Part shown: in pieces, positions 1-8,379 of the stretch
Layout of the letters: the number at the start of each line of letters is the position of its first letter
Numbering within the stretch: position 1 is the stretch's first letter
NCBI GenBank assembly: GCA_023480885.1
Contig: JAMCWX010000010.1
Span: 43,715-107,714, forward strand
DNA: 64,000 nt
Reading direction: 5' to 3'
Origin: Chloroflexota bacterium
GTDB taxonomy: Bacteria; Chloroflexota; UBA6077; FW602-bin22; JACPRP01
Notes under the pieces: model-generated
What the model was told of the DNA's origin: nothing
Database searches by the model: none
What the model saw: the letters and a program-made list of their open reading frames with translations, nothing else
Made by a program: the position numbers and the translations under genes

Positions 1-2523
1 GATGCCCTGAACCAACAGCTAATGCCTATGAAAGCGGCCACGGGCCTCGATCTACTGAAGGTAGTAGACAAGGATGGTACGGCGCTAGTGGATCTGCGAG
101 ACCAGTCACTAAGCGGTAACATGCTAGGTGACGACACGGCAGTGAAGAGGGTAATCGCCGGTATGCAACTAGCCGATCTGGCGGCTGTGGAAGGACAGTC
201 GAGGGCGCTGCTAGTGGGATTTGCGCCTGTCAAGTCTGCCGATGGTCTAATCGGCGGGGTGATTGTTGGCACTATTTTTGGGAACAATCTGCTGGACAAG
301 ATTGGCGCTGGCACGCGCATGCACCTGGTGGCACTGAATCGAGGCCAGATCATTGGCACAACCTTGCCAGATGCGCGAATTGCATTTTGGGAGCGGCCGT
401 CGCCGGAATCGCCGCCCGTACGCTTGACGATCAACGGCCAGGACTACATTGGACAGAGCGTTGCCCTCAGCCTGCAGCAGGCAAGGACAGGACTATCGCT
501 GGTGGTGCTCAGCTCGGTCACGCCGTTAGATGAAGCAAAACGAGTGTTATGGACGAGACTGGGTGGCTTTCTTCTGCTGGCGATTCTGATTACGGCAATT
601 ATTGGCGCTATCGTGGCGCGCGCAGTCGCTCGTCCTTTGGAAGCCTTGACCCAGGTAGCGGGGATGCTTGCCTCAGGCAATCTCACAGCTCGGGCAACCG
701 TCACCTCACGTGACGAGATTGGCGACCTCGGTCGAGCTTTCAACGCCATGGCTGCGCAGATCGAGGAGCGCGATAAGGGCTTGTCATCTGCTCTGCAGCA
801 TATGGAGCAAGGCTACCTCGAATTAGAGGAGTCTCACAATCAGTTGCGGCGGCTGCAAGAATTCGGCACGACGCTCACTGCTAACCTGGACCTTGAGGAC
901 GTGCTCGCCCGTCTGGGCAAAGCTATCCTGGATATCTTCGACGGCAGTTGCGCGTGGATACTCACCATTAGTCCCAATCGAGAGAGACTCGAAGGGAAAT
1001 CCTTCATCACACGCCAAGGCACCAACTTCGTGCATCTACCTGAACTCTTCTCCACCGGTGAAATGTCGGCTGCAGTCCCGCTGAAGGCTGATTCCAATCT
1101 ATTAGCTCAAGTGGCCTTAGGCGCGCAGCCCAGGTTTATTACCGACGTAGCTCGGCTCACCGAAGAGGAGGCTAGCGGAGTGTTCGGGCGAAAACCGCGT
1201 GGTCAGACAGTTTCGGGGGCTGTAGCAGTAATTCCGCTTTTTCTCGGCGGTGAACCGGCCGGCGTTGTTGCCCTGGCCAAGGATAGGGCTGAGGAGTTCA
1301 AGCCCCTCGAACGGGCGACGATGATGCTTTTCTGCAACCACGCCGCGTCGGCGATAAAGAACGCTCGGCTATACCATGAGGTGAAGCGGCTGGGAGAGGT
1401 CGACAGCCTGACCCAGCTATATAATCACGGAACGATAGAGCTGATTCTGAAGCGCATGCTGGACATGTCGCGGCGGTACGACCTACAGCTTTCGCTCATG
1501 ATGGTCGACCTGGACAACTTCAAGCTCTTGAACGACACATACGGCCATCCGAGCGGGGATGAGGTACTCAGGCAGATCGCCAGGGCATTAGAAGGGTCTT
1601 GTCGCAGTTCAGACATCATTGGTCGTTACGGTGGTGATGAGTTTATGGTAATACTCCCAGAGACGACTACCGACGAAGCCGGGCGCGTGGCGCTAAGGTT
1701 TATCGAGCAACTGGCCGCTGAGCACGTCGTGACCGGGGAAAAGTACGACATCCCAATTAGCTGTAGCATTGGGGTGGCCAGCTACCCACTCGATAGTGAA
1801 GATCCCGAGGGCCTGATCCGTGCTGCCGACGCCGCAATGTACGACGCCAAGCGCACGAAGGATGGTTCGATCTGCCTTGCGCGTGCCAGAGCGGAAGACA
1901 CCCCCAGCGTTGAATGCTCATCGTGGGGCATGCTCGATTACTTGATCACTGCAGTCGACAATAAAGACCGCTATACCCGGCGCCACTCGGATATGGTGAC
2001 CGAATACTCACTCGCGTTGGCGCGGGAGATGCGACTGCCGCCGGCTATTGAGGAACAGATGCGCATTGCTGGCCCCCTGCACGATGTAGGCAAAATCTGC
2101 ATGCCCGATTCCATCTTGCGCAAACCCGGACCGCTCACCGATGAGGAGCGGCAGGTAGTGGAGCAGCACCCGCTTCTGGGAGCGTTGATGGTTCAGCAGA
2201 TACCCCATCTTGAGGATGTCCTGGACGGGATTCGTCACCATCACGAGCGCTACGATGGTCGCGGGTATCCTAACCGCTTGGCCGCAAAAGGTATTCCGCT
2301 ACTAGCACGCCTGTTGGCCGTAGCCGATGCCTACTCGGCCATGGTCACTGACCGGCCTTATCGCAAGGCGCTTACGACTGATCAGGCGATGGCTCAGCTA
2401 CTTAAGGGGGCCGGTTCGCAATTTGATCCAGAGGTTGTTCAGGCGTTTGTGAATTGGCTGCAGCGCGAACAAGTTAATTCGGAGAAACGGATGCAGGGCG
2501 CGTCTGCGTCCGTGTGCTCCTAA
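1..2523 (+). CDS. Membrane GGDEF/HD-GYP c-di-GMP turnover protein (5' end outside window)
   Basis: A membrane signalling protein that probably both makes and degrades cyclic di-GMP. The frame is open from base 1, so the N-terminus lies upstream; the first in-window ATG is at 22. Counting from that ATG: an extracytoplasmic sensor remnant (about 1-170), a membrane segment (about 180-199), HAMP (about 200-252), GAF (about 275-455), GGDEF (about 460-620) and HD-GYP (about 635-815). The GGDEF motif is intact (YGGDEF near residue 536) and is preceded by RSSD, matching an inhibitory RxxD I-site. The HD-GYP domain keeps HDVGK (near 687) and HHHERYDGRGYP (near 739), so both enzyme halves look catalytically competent. 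It lies 190 bp before pstS; a link to phosphate sensing is only positional. Confidence 0.93.
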   Translation, partial: DALNQQLMPMKAATGLDLLKVVDKDGTALVDLRDQSLSGNMLGDDTAVKRVIAGMQLADLAAVEGQSRALLVGFAPVKSADGLIGGVIVGTIFGNNLLDKIGAGTRMHLVALNRGQIIGTTLPDARIAFWERPSPESPPVRLTINGQDYIGQSVALSLQQARTGLSLVVLSSVTPLDEAKRVLWTRLGGFLLLAILITAIIGAIVARAVARPLEALTQVAGMLASGNLTARATVTSRDEIGDLGRAFNAMAAQIEERDKGLSSALQHMEQGYLELEESHNQLRRLQEFGTTLTANLDLEDVLARLGKAILDIFDGSCAWILTISPNRERLEGKSFITRQGTNFVHLPELFSTGEMSAAVPLKADSNLLAQVALGAQPRFITDVARLTEEEASGVFGRKPRGQTVSGAVAVIPLFLGGEPAGVVALAKDRAEEFKPLERATMMLFCNHAASAIKNARLYHEVKRLGEVDSLTQLYNHGTIELILKRMLDMSRRYDLQLSLMMVDLDNFKLLNDTYGHPSGDEVLRQIARALEGSCRSSDIIGRYGGDEFMVILPETTTDEAGRVALRFIEQLAAEHVVTGEKYDIPISCSIGVASYPLDSEDPEGLIRAADAAMYDAKRTKDGSICLARARAEDTPSVECSSWGMLDYLITAVDNKDRYTRRHSDMVTEYSLALAREMRLPPAIEEQMRIAGPLHDVGKICMPDSILRKPGPLTDEERQVVEQHPLLGALMVQQIPHLEDVLDGIRHHHERYDGRGYPNRLAAKGIPLLARLLAVADAYSAMVTDRPYRKALTTDQAMAQLLKGAGSQFDPEVVQAFVNWLQREQVNSEKRMQGASASVCS

Positions 2524-2577
2524 ACGGATCGCGTTTGAGTTTGGACGGAGTTCTCTGACGCGCTTTGGTGGGGGGCA

Positions 2578-2593
2578 TTCACCCGTGGGTGAA
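2578..2593. promoter_or_regulatory. Perfect 16-bp palindrome upstream of pstS
   Basis: TTCACCCGTGGGTGAA is a perfect inverted repeat lying 55 bp after the GGDEF/HD-GYP gene and 121 bp before pstS. It could be a dimeric repressor operator or the foot of a weak terminator; there is no T-run. A second 6-bp inverted repeat (TGCACG/CGTGCA) follows at 2601-2629. No Pho-box-like repeat array was found between here and pstS. Confidence 0.35.
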
Positions 2594-2714
2594 GGTCCTC
2601 TGCACGGGAATCGAGAACTTCATCGTGCAGTAACCGCGTATCAAGGCGCGTGAGTTGAAACGACATATGACCTTAATTCTGCAAGAGTTGGAGAGACTAG
2701 GATAGGAGAAAGGA

Positions 2715-3899
2715 ATGCGGGGGAAAGAAATGAGCAGGGGATACAGGATTGCCGTGACCCTGTTGGCTCTCTCGTTCTTCGCCGCAGCCTCGGGATGTGG
2801 CCGGGTGGTGGCTCCGACATCACAGAATGGGGCAGCTACTCCTGCGGCCAGGGTTGCGGGACCGGCATCGTCGACCGCGGCTAGTGGCGGCTCAATCCGA
2901 GGACCGTTTGAGGGTGAGGCCAAGAAGCTAAATGGAGCGGGGGCAACCTTCCCGCAACCACTGTATGCTCGGTGGTTCGAGGAGTACGCCAGACTCACCG
3001 GCGTGGAAATCAACTACCAAGGCATCGGAAGTGGTGGGGGAATAACGTCGATTTCCGAAATGTCGGTGGATCTTGGTGCCTCCGATGCTAGCATGACCGA
3101 TGAACAGCTTACGGCAGCCAAGGGTGGGGAGATTTATCATGTCCCAATGGCCCTGGGAGCTGTCGTAGCTACCTATAACATCCCCGAAGTCAGCACACCA
3201 CTTAAGTTCAGCCCCGAGACTCTGCCAGGTATCTTTCTAGGGGAGATTAGGACATGGAACGATCCAAAACTGACAGCCGAAAACCCTGGCGTGAGGCTGC
3301 CGGATAGGGATATCGTGGTGGTCCATCGTTCGGATGGTAGCGGCACGACCAACATCTTTACCGATTACCTCAGCAGTGTCAGTGAGAAATGGCAAAAGGA
3401 GGTTGGCCACAGCACTTCCGTGAGTTGGCCAGTCGGCCTGGGTGGACAAGGCAATCCTGGCGTTGCTGTCCAGGTCAAGCTGGTACCCTATTCTATCGGC
3501 TACGTCGAGCTTATCTACGCTTTGCAGAACAAGCTTGGGTACGGCTTGGTCAAGAACAAGTCGGGCAATTACATCGAGCCATCGCTGGAGAGCGTGACTG
3601 AGGCGGCGGCTGGGATTTCCAGCGCTATCGCCCCGGACTTACGTGCATCCATAGTTAACGGCCCGGGGGATAAAGCCTATCCTATATCCGGTTTCACCTG
3701 GATGTTGGTATACAGGAACATGAACGACAAGGCCAAGGCCGTCGCCGTGACACGACTGCTCTGGTGGGCCATTCACGACGGCCAGAAGCTCAACGCCAGC
3801 CTAGGTTACGCGCCTCTACCCGAAGGTATCGTGAAGAAGGCTGAAGAGAAGGTTAAGTCCATCACAGTGCAGGGCAAGCCTGCCTTACCCGGACAGTAG
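2715..3899 (+). CDS. pstS: Phosphate ABC transporter substrate-binding lipoprotein PstS
   Basis: High-affinity phosphate-binding protein that delivers phosphate to PstCAB. The N-terminus has a positively charged stretch, a hydrophobic h-region and a lipobox (AASGC), so the mature protein is probably a lipid-anchored lipoprotein. After a Ser/Thr/Ala-rich linker the PBP fold begins with the typical NGAGATFPQPLY motif, and phosphate-contact motifs are present (QGIGSGGG, ASDASM, RSDGSGTT). The ATG at 2715 is chosen because GGAGAAAGG lies immediately upstream; an ATG at 2730 is the alternative. The 394-residue length fits the family. It is separated from pstCAB by phnH, a phosphoesterase gene and phoU, an unusual arrangement. 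Confidence 0.96.
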   Translation: MRGKEMSRGYRIAVTLLALSFFAAASGCGRVVAPTSQNGAATPAARVAGPASSTAASGGSIRGPFEGEAKKLNGAGATFPQPLYARWFEEYARLTGVEINYQGIGSGGGITSISEMSVDLGASDASMTDEQLTAAKGGEIYHVPMALGAVVATYNIPEVSTPLKFSPETLPGIFLGEIRTWNDPKLTAENPGVRLPDRDIVVVHRSDGSGTTNIFTDYLSSVSEKWQKEVGHSTSVSWPVGLGGQGNPGVAVQVKLVPYSIGYVELIYALQNKLGYGLVKNKSGNYIEPSLESVTEAAAGISSAIAPDLRASIVNGPGDKAYPISGFTWMLVYRNMNDKAKAVAVTRLLWWAIHDGQKLNASLGYAPLPEGIVKKAEEKVKSITVQGKPALPGQ

Positions 3900-3920
3900 A
3901 GTGATCTACGATCGGTGGAT

Positions 3921-3995
3921 TTAACACAACATTTACCGAACCTTCATCAAACTTCACCGACGGATGACGTGCCCTTAACAAACTGCTGCTAAGAT
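3921..3995 (+). promoter_or_regulatory. Pho box array and -10 element upstream of phnH
   Basis: Direct hexamers resembling the PhoP/PhoB half-site TTAACA occur at 3921 (TTAACA), 3932 (TTTACC), 3943 (TTCATC), 3953 (TTCACC) and 3975 (TTAACA), i.e. steps of 11, 11, 10 and 22. A -10 TAAGAT at 3990-3995, preceded by TGC (extended -10), starts 15 bp after the start of the last repeat. The array before pstC has the same step pattern and the same 15-bp distance. Phosphate control of phnH and the phosphoesterase gene is therefore likely. Confidence 0.72.
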
Positions 3996-4076
3996 AGGCA
4001 AGGAATGTGGCGATGACAGCCGCACGTTTCCAGACGTATTAACGACGGTAACACTATGAATGGAGGTCATTCGAAC

Positions 4077-4757
4077 ATGACGATGCTCCACAATTCAGGA
4101 GTTGACGAGGCCCGTGATGCGCAAGAGGCATTCCGCCTCCTGCTCGACGCCATCACCTGGCCTGGTAAGGTGAACGTCCTGCCTCCAGCAGCGACAGAGA
4201 CGCCAGCATCCTGGCCCGTCGCTCTCGTTCAGGTTGCGTCTATGCTTCTGAAAGGGCAACGGACCTTCGCTGTGCTGGGAGAGAACTTGGAGGGGCTCTC
4301 GCGTTACTTAGCTGTCAATACAGGATGTCGACCTGCACCTGTACACCACGCTGATTACGTAATTGCAGGCCATCCGCTCGATTGGCTTGATGTCTGGGCT
4401 GTTTCTGCAAGTACAGCACCCGCTTCGCGCAAAGGGGCAATGATGCTACTGGCGGGCCGCTTCGTGGCTGCACTTGATGTTACTGAACAGCCATTAGCTG
4501 CGGGGTGTAAGCCTGCATGTGTCGCTTTAGAAAACAGCAAATCCTCCGCAGTTACTCAGCTTGACGGCCGAGGTATCCAGAGACAGCGAGGTATCATGAT
4601 CGACGACGATGTCGCACGTTTGCTGCGGCAATTGGCAGCAAGAGAGGCCGAACGTCCGGCAGGCATCGACGTGATTCTTGCCGATGGGGCAGGGCGCATT
4701 GCCGCCCTGCCCAACAAGACCTGGCGGCAGCGAGGAGAGATGATATGGGCCAAATAG
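4077..4757 (+). CDS. phnH: PhnH-like protein (carbon-phosphorus lyase accessory subunit), orphan
   Basis: Resembles PhnH, a subunit of the C-P lyase core complex that transfers alkylphosphonates onto the ribosyl moiety. Supporting signatures are the N-terminal DAQEAFRLLLDAITWPGKV region, matching the family's DxQxxFRxLLxAMxxPG motif, and the C-terminal GIDVILADGAGRIAALP, matching GIDxxL...AIPRTT. The start at 4077 is preferred over the in-frame ATG at 4056 because GGAGGT (4062-4067) lies 9 bp before it, giving 226 residues. The striking point is context: no phnG, phnI, phnJ, phnK or other C-P lyase gene is in the window. A metallophosphoesterase gene follows 43 bp later, probably co-transcribed from the Pho-box promoter. 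Confidence 0.72.
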   Translation: MTMLHNSGVDEARDAQEAFRLLLDAITWPGKVNVLPPAATETPASWPVALVQVASMLLKGQRTFAVLGENLEGLSRYLAVNTGCRPAPVHHADYVIAGHPLDWLDVWAVSASTAPASRKGAMMLLAGRFVAALDVTEQPLAAGCKPACVALENSKSSAVTQLDGRGIQRQRGIMIDDDVARLLRQLAAREAERPAGIDVILADGAGRIAALPNKTWRQRGEMIWAK

Positions 4758-4800
4758 CGAATCTACTACTCGTTTCTCGTATCAAAAGGGGTGATGTGAA

Positions 4801-5526
4801 ATGCAGATAGCCGTATTCAGTGATGTACATAGCAACCTTCCTGCCTTACAAGCCGTGCTGCACGACATCAAGGCTCAAAGAGCGGATCGAGTCTACTGCC
4901 TTGGGGATCTTGTGGGCTACGCTCCGTTCCCGAATGAAGTGATCGACCTCATCCGCCGAAGCGGCATCCCCACGGTAATGGGCAACTACGATGATGGGAT
5001 CGGCTTTGAACGTGACGACTGTGGATGCGCTTACTGTGAGCTAGAAGATAGCCGGCTGGGCGCTCTGTCCTTAAAATGGACCGAGGCCCACGTCACTGCC
5101 GAGAACAAGGCATTCCTACAAGGCCTTCCAAATGAGCTCCGGTTTGAAGCCAACGGGAAACGCTTCCTGTTGGTGCACGGTAGTCCTCGCAGGAATAATG
5201 AATACCTCTTTGAAGATCACCCTCTATCCAGCTTTATACAGCTTGGACAGTCCGCGCAGTCTGACGTGGTGTTATTCGGCCATACGCATCGTCCATACAA
5301 AAAAACTGTGGAAAGAGTCCTCTTCGTGAATGTGGGATCAGCGGGCAAATCTAAGGACGGTGATCCAAGGGCATGCTATGCCCTCTTGCGAGTGGGCGAC
5401 AAGGACATGGATGTAGTCTTCCGCCGGATTCCTTATGACGTGGCTGCAGTTGCTTCGGCAATTCGCGAGAGCGACCTTCCCGATCATTTCGCTGAGCAGT
5501 TAGAGCGGGGCGGAAGGCCCGCTTGA
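4801..5526 (+). CDS. Calcineurin-like metallophosphoesterase (YfcE/MJ0936-type)
   Basis: Predicted cytoplasmic metal-dependent phosphoesterase of 241 residues. It carries the whole metal-ligand series of the family: SDVHSN near the N-terminus, GDLVGY near 40, GNYD near 60, VHGSPR near 120 and GHTHRPY near 160. There is no signal peptide. A strong Shine-Dalgarno (GGGGTGATG) precedes ATG 4801. It lies 43 bp after phnH with no terminator between, and a hairpin follows at 5532-5562, so phnH and this gene look like a two-gene unit under the Pho-box promoter. A role in releasing phosphate from organic esters is plausible, but the natural substrate cannot be read from sequence. An insert with DDCGCAYCE (around residues 72-80) adds two cysteines not essential to the fold. 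Confidence 0.85.
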   Translation: MQIAVFSDVHSNLPALQAVLHDIKAQRADRVYCLGDLVGYAPFPNEVIDLIRRSGIPTVMGNYDDGIGFERDDCGCAYCELEDSRLGALSLKWTEAHVTAENKAFLQGLPNELRFEANGKRFLLVHGSPRRNNEYLFEDHPLSSFIQLGQSAQSDVVLFGHTHRPYKKTVERVLFVNVGSAGKSKDGDPRACYALLRVGDKDMDVVFRRIPYDVAAVASAIRESDLPDHFAEQLERGGRPA

Positions 5527-5531
5527 GCATC

Positions 5532-5562
5532 AAAGAGATGTAAGTTTTTACCAAATCTCTTT
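5532..5562. terminator. Bidirectional hairpin between phosphoesterase gene and phoU
   Basis: AAAGAGAT (5532-5539) pairs perfectly with ATCTCTTT (5555-5562); inside it GTAA/TTAC extends the stem with a small CAA bulge. Because the arms start with A's and end with T's, it can act in both directions between the convergent phosphoesterase and phoU genes. Confidence 0.6.
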
Positions 5563-5577
5563 CTTCTGCCCCTCGGG

Positions 5578-6243
5578 CTAGTAGGTTGAGACGTTCATCT
5601 CCTCCATCCTGCCAGTCACTGTAAATACGACTCGCTCGCAAATGTTCGTGACCCTGTCGCCTATTCGCTCGAGGTTATGCGCAGCCCACAGCAGATGTGT
5701 CGCACGAGTGATGGTGTGCGGGTCCTGAATCATAAACGTCAATAGCTCACGGTATACCTGATCGTAGAGCCCATCGATCTCGTCATCCTCGCAAGCGATT
5801 TGCTTTGCCGCCTCAGCGTCCCTGTCGACCAACGCATCCAATGCTCGGCGCAGCATCTCTCTGGCTTTCAGCGCCATCCTTGGGATATCGATTAACGGCT
5901 TCAAAGGAGGCTCATCACCCAACATCAAGGTTATCTTGGCGTTGCCCTCGGCGTGGTCGGCCATGCGCTCCAGGTCGGTGATGATGCTCAGCACAGCCGC
6001 GATGAAACGCAGGTCACGCGCCATGGGCTGCTGCGTAGCGATCAGCAAGAGCGCCTGTTCCTCGATGTCGAAGCGCTTATGATTGATTGCTACGTCGTCG
6101 GCAATTATGCTTCGAGCCTCCTCCATATCCCGTTTCTTCAGCGCCTCGATGGAGCGGTCGATGGCCTTGTCGACCATGCTTCCCAGGACAAGCACCTCGT
6201 CCTGCAGATCGCCGAGTTTCTTGTCAAAACCTTCCCTGGTCAT
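5578..6243 (-). CDS. phoU: Phosphate transport regulator PhoU
   Basis: Peripheral membrane regulator that couples the Pst transporter to the phosphate two-component system and represses Pho genes when phosphate is plentiful. At 221 residues it has the family's usual length and two all-helical PhoU repeats; metal-binding-type motifs are seen in both (DLERMADHAEGNAKI around residue 90 and LERIGDRVTNICE near the C-terminus). The ATG at 6243 has a good GGGAGG ribosome site. Unlike the common pstSCAB-phoU order, phoU here is on the opposite strand, divergent from pstC, sharing the 266-bp intergenic region that holds the Pho-box arrays. Whether phoU itself responds to them is not visible, since the repeats are oriented towards pstC. 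Confidence 0.95.
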   Translation of the reverse strand: MTREGFDKKLGDLQDEVLVLGSMVDKAIDRSIEALKKRDMEEARSIIADDVAINHKRFDIEEQALLLIATQQPMARDLRFIAAVLSIITDLERMADHAEGNAKITLMLGDEPPLKPLIDIPRMALKAREMLRRALDALVDRDAEAAKQIACEDDEIDGLYDQVYRELLTFMIQDPHTITRATHLLWAAHNLERIGDRVTNICERVVFTVTGRMEEMNVSTY

Positions 6244-6312
6244 CTTCTTCCTCCCTTGAATTGCCTCAGGTCACTTATAACACTTTTGCGTTATCGTTCC
6301 TTGAACAAATCG

Positions 6313-6350
6313 TTAGCCCCAGGTTAATGCCTGTAAATTCTCTGTTAACA
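6313..6350 (+). promoter_or_regulatory. Distal Pho-box-like repeats in the phoU-pstC intergenic region
   Basis: TTAGCC (6313), TTAATG (6324) and TTAACA (6345) are spaced 11 and 21 bp, the same phase as the main array that starts at 6379. They may form an upstream second site giving cooperative binding of a PhoP/PhoB-type regulator. Weaker than the proximal array. Confidence 0.4.
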
Positions 6351-6378
6351 CGCCTCGCGTTTTGCCAGGCCAACGAAA

Positions 6379-6453
6379 TTTACAGACAATTTACGTGAAG
6401 TTTACACAGCTTAACACTGGCCTAACTGCGCGTTAATCGACATCTAGTATACT
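6379..6453 (+). promoter_or_regulatory. Pho box array and -10 element of the pstCAB operon
   Basis: Six direct hexamers, TTTACA (6379), TTTACG (6390), TTTACA (6401), TTAACA (6411), CTAACT (6422) and TTAATC (6433), have steps of 11, 11, 10, 11 and 11 bp. They match the TT(A/T)ACA half-sites bound by PhoP/PhoB-type response regulators. The -10 TATACT is at 6448-6453, starting 15 bp after the last repeat begins, and there is no -35 box, as expected of an activator-dependent promoter. Confidence 0.8.
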
Positions 6454-6509
6454 CCGCATGATAGAAAAAGGTAAAGGTCGGAGATTCGGTGCGATAAGGG
6501 GTAATATGA

Positions 6510-7505
6510 GTGAGCGTGAGTAAAGCCGCTCGTGCGGAACTTGGGCGCGGCGCCGCAATTTGGAAACTCTTTGCAGATCGGCCGGTGAACGCCGGCGACG
6601 CCGCGTTCCGCCTGATCGCTTTCATCTTCGGCTTCGCTATCGTAGGGCTCTTGCTCTTTATGCTTTACGAGTTGACCACAGGAGCCTGGGTTTCCATCAC
6701 TACCTTCGGCGCAAGCTTCCTCGTCGAATCCACCTGGGATCCGGTCGCCAAGGAGTTTGGGGCGCTGCCGCTAATCTATGGGACGGTCGCATCTTCGCTT
6801 CTGGCCCTGATATTTGCCGTGCCAGTGAGCCTCGGAGCAGCGATATATCTCTCTGAGTATGCTCCAAGCTGGCTGCGCACCCCGGTCTCGTTTCTTGTCG
6901 AGCTTCTGGCAGCCATTCCCAGCATCGTCTACGGCCTGTGGGGTGTATTCGTATTGGTCCCCTATGTGCGCAGCTCCATCGAAGCCTGGCTGCAAGAGCA
7001 TCTGGGCTTCCTCCCACTTTTCCAAGGGCCGCCTTACGGTTTGGGTCTGCTTGCAGCCGGCCTGATCCTGGCCATAATGATCTTGCCGATCATCACCGCT
7101 GTCTCCCGCGACGTGATGCGAGCAGTGCCCGATAGCCAGCGAGAGGCGATGCTCGCGTTAGGGGCGACGAAATGGGAGGTCATAAGCCGTGCAGTTATCC
7201 CTTACGCCCGCTCTGGCATCGTCGGAGCGGTCATCCTTGGGCTTGGAAGGGCGTTGGGAGAGACGATGGCAGTGACGATGGTCATCGGCAATCGGTCCGA
7301 GATAACTGGTTCGTTGTTCGGCCTGGCCCAGACTATGGCGAGCGCGATCGCTAACGAGTTTAGCGAGGCAACGTACGACCTGTACACGTCAGCGCTTATC
7401 GAGCTGGCCTTAATATTGCTAGGGGTCACGATCCTACTCAATGCTGCTGCCAGACTGCTCGTTTGGCGAGTTGGCGGTAACCCTGGGGAGGGAAGACGGG
7501 AATGA
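6510..7505 (+). CDS. pstC: Phosphate ABC transporter permease PstC
   Basis: One of the two membrane permeases of the PstSCAB phosphate importer. The 331-residue protein has about six membrane segments and the binding-protein-dependent-transport EAA-type loop (SQREAMLALGATKWEVISRAV near residue 210), which docks onto PstB. The family motif GRALGETMAVTMVIGN follows. The start is GTG 6510, with an AAGGGG site upstream; an ATG at 6506 in another frame ends after five codons. It overlaps pstA by 4 bp (ATGA) and is the first gene of pstCAB, about 55 bp from the predicted Pho-controlled -10. Confidence 0.96.
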   Translation: MSVSKAARAELGRGAAIWKLFADRPVNAGDAAFRLIAFIFGFAIVGLLLFMLYELTTGAWVSITTFGASFLVESTWDPVAKEFGALPLIYGTVASSLLALIFAVPVSLGAAIYLSEYAPSWLRTPVSFLVELLAAIPSIVYGLWGVFVLVPYVRSSIEAWLQEHLGFLPLFQGPPYGLGLLAAGLILAIMILPIITAVSRDVMRAVPDSQREAMLALGATKWEVISRAVIPYARSGIVGAVILGLGRALGETMAVTMVIGNRSEITGSLFGLAQTMASAIANEFSEATYDLYTSALIELALILLGVTILLNAAARLLVWRVGGNPGEGRRE

Positions 7506-8368
7506 GGGAACAGAATTCACGATTGAGAGGCTGGAATTACTGGCGCCGAAAGGCCACCGATACGGTCATGACTGGCATGGTAATCCTATCCACATTGCTG
7601 GCAATAGGTCTGTTGTTCGCCATCCTCGGATACGTGCTGCTTCAGGGCATCACGGCAGTAAACCTGGATTTCTTAACGCAGCTCCCTAAGCCAGTGGGTG
7701 AGCCTGGCGGTGGAATGGTTAATGCTATCGTCGGCACGCTAATCCTCGTCGCAATCGCCTGCGCCATCGCCTTACCTACTGGCATCCTGGCTGGAGTGTA
7801 CCTGGCGGAGTTTGGACGAAACAGAAAAGGAACCGCGATCCGCTTCGTCACCGATGTTCTCACTGGAATTCCGTCAATTGCGATTGGCATTTTCGCCTAT
7901 GCATTGATCGTGCTGCCGATGCGGAGCTTTTCGGCCATCGCCGGCGGGGTTGCGCTGGGGATCATAATGATGCCGATCGTGACACGGACCACTGAAGAGA
8001 TGTTGATGATGGTGCCCAATTCTTTACGCGAGGCATCCCTAGCGCTGGGGATTCCCGAGTGGCGGATGATTCTACGCGTGGTAGTGCCAACGGCGGGCGC
8101 TGGAATTACCACAGGGGCAATGCTGGCGATTGCCAGGGCAGCGGGAGAGACCGCCCCATTGCTTTTCACGGCGCTGGGGAACCGCTACTGGCAAACAGAC
8201 CTGTGGCATCCTATCGCCGCGTTGCCGCTGCAGGTCTTTGCCTACGCAATTGCGCCCTACGACGACTGGCACGCTCAAGCTTGGGCAGGTGCCCTTGTCC
8301 TTCTTGCGCTCGTGCTACTACTGAGCGTTGCCGCTCGGGTTGCCTCTCGCAATCGTTATGCAAGGTAG
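7502..8368 (+). CDS. pstA: Phosphate ABC transporter permease PstA
   Basis: Second membrane permease of the phosphate importer, 288 residues with about six membrane helices. It has the EAA-type loop [19 protein letters not shown] near residue 175 and the PstA motif [17 protein letters not shown] near 215. The ATG start overlaps the pstC stop (ATGA), implying translational coupling. pstB begins 11 bp downstream. Nothing in the sequence looks degraded and the length matches the family. Confidence 0.96.
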   Translation: MREQNSRLRGWNYWRRKATDTVMTGMVILSTLLAIGLLFAILGYVLLQGITAVNLDFLTQLPKPVGEPGGGMVNAIVGTLILVAIACAIALPTGILAGVYLAEFGRNRKGTAIRFVTDVLTGIPSIAIGIFAYALIVLPMRSFSAIAGGVALGIIMMPIVTRTTEEMLMMVPNSLREASLALGIPEWRMILRVVVPTAGAGITTGAMLAIARAAGETAPLLFTALGNRYWQTDLWHPIAALPLQVFAYAIAPYDDWHAQAWAGALVLLALVLLLSVAARVASRNRYAR

Positions 8369-8379
8369 GAAGAATGCTG

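Noticed and set aside
6506..6523. ATG at 6506 as an alternative pstC start
   Set aside because: It reads five codons in a different frame and stops; GTG 6510 gives the full permease.
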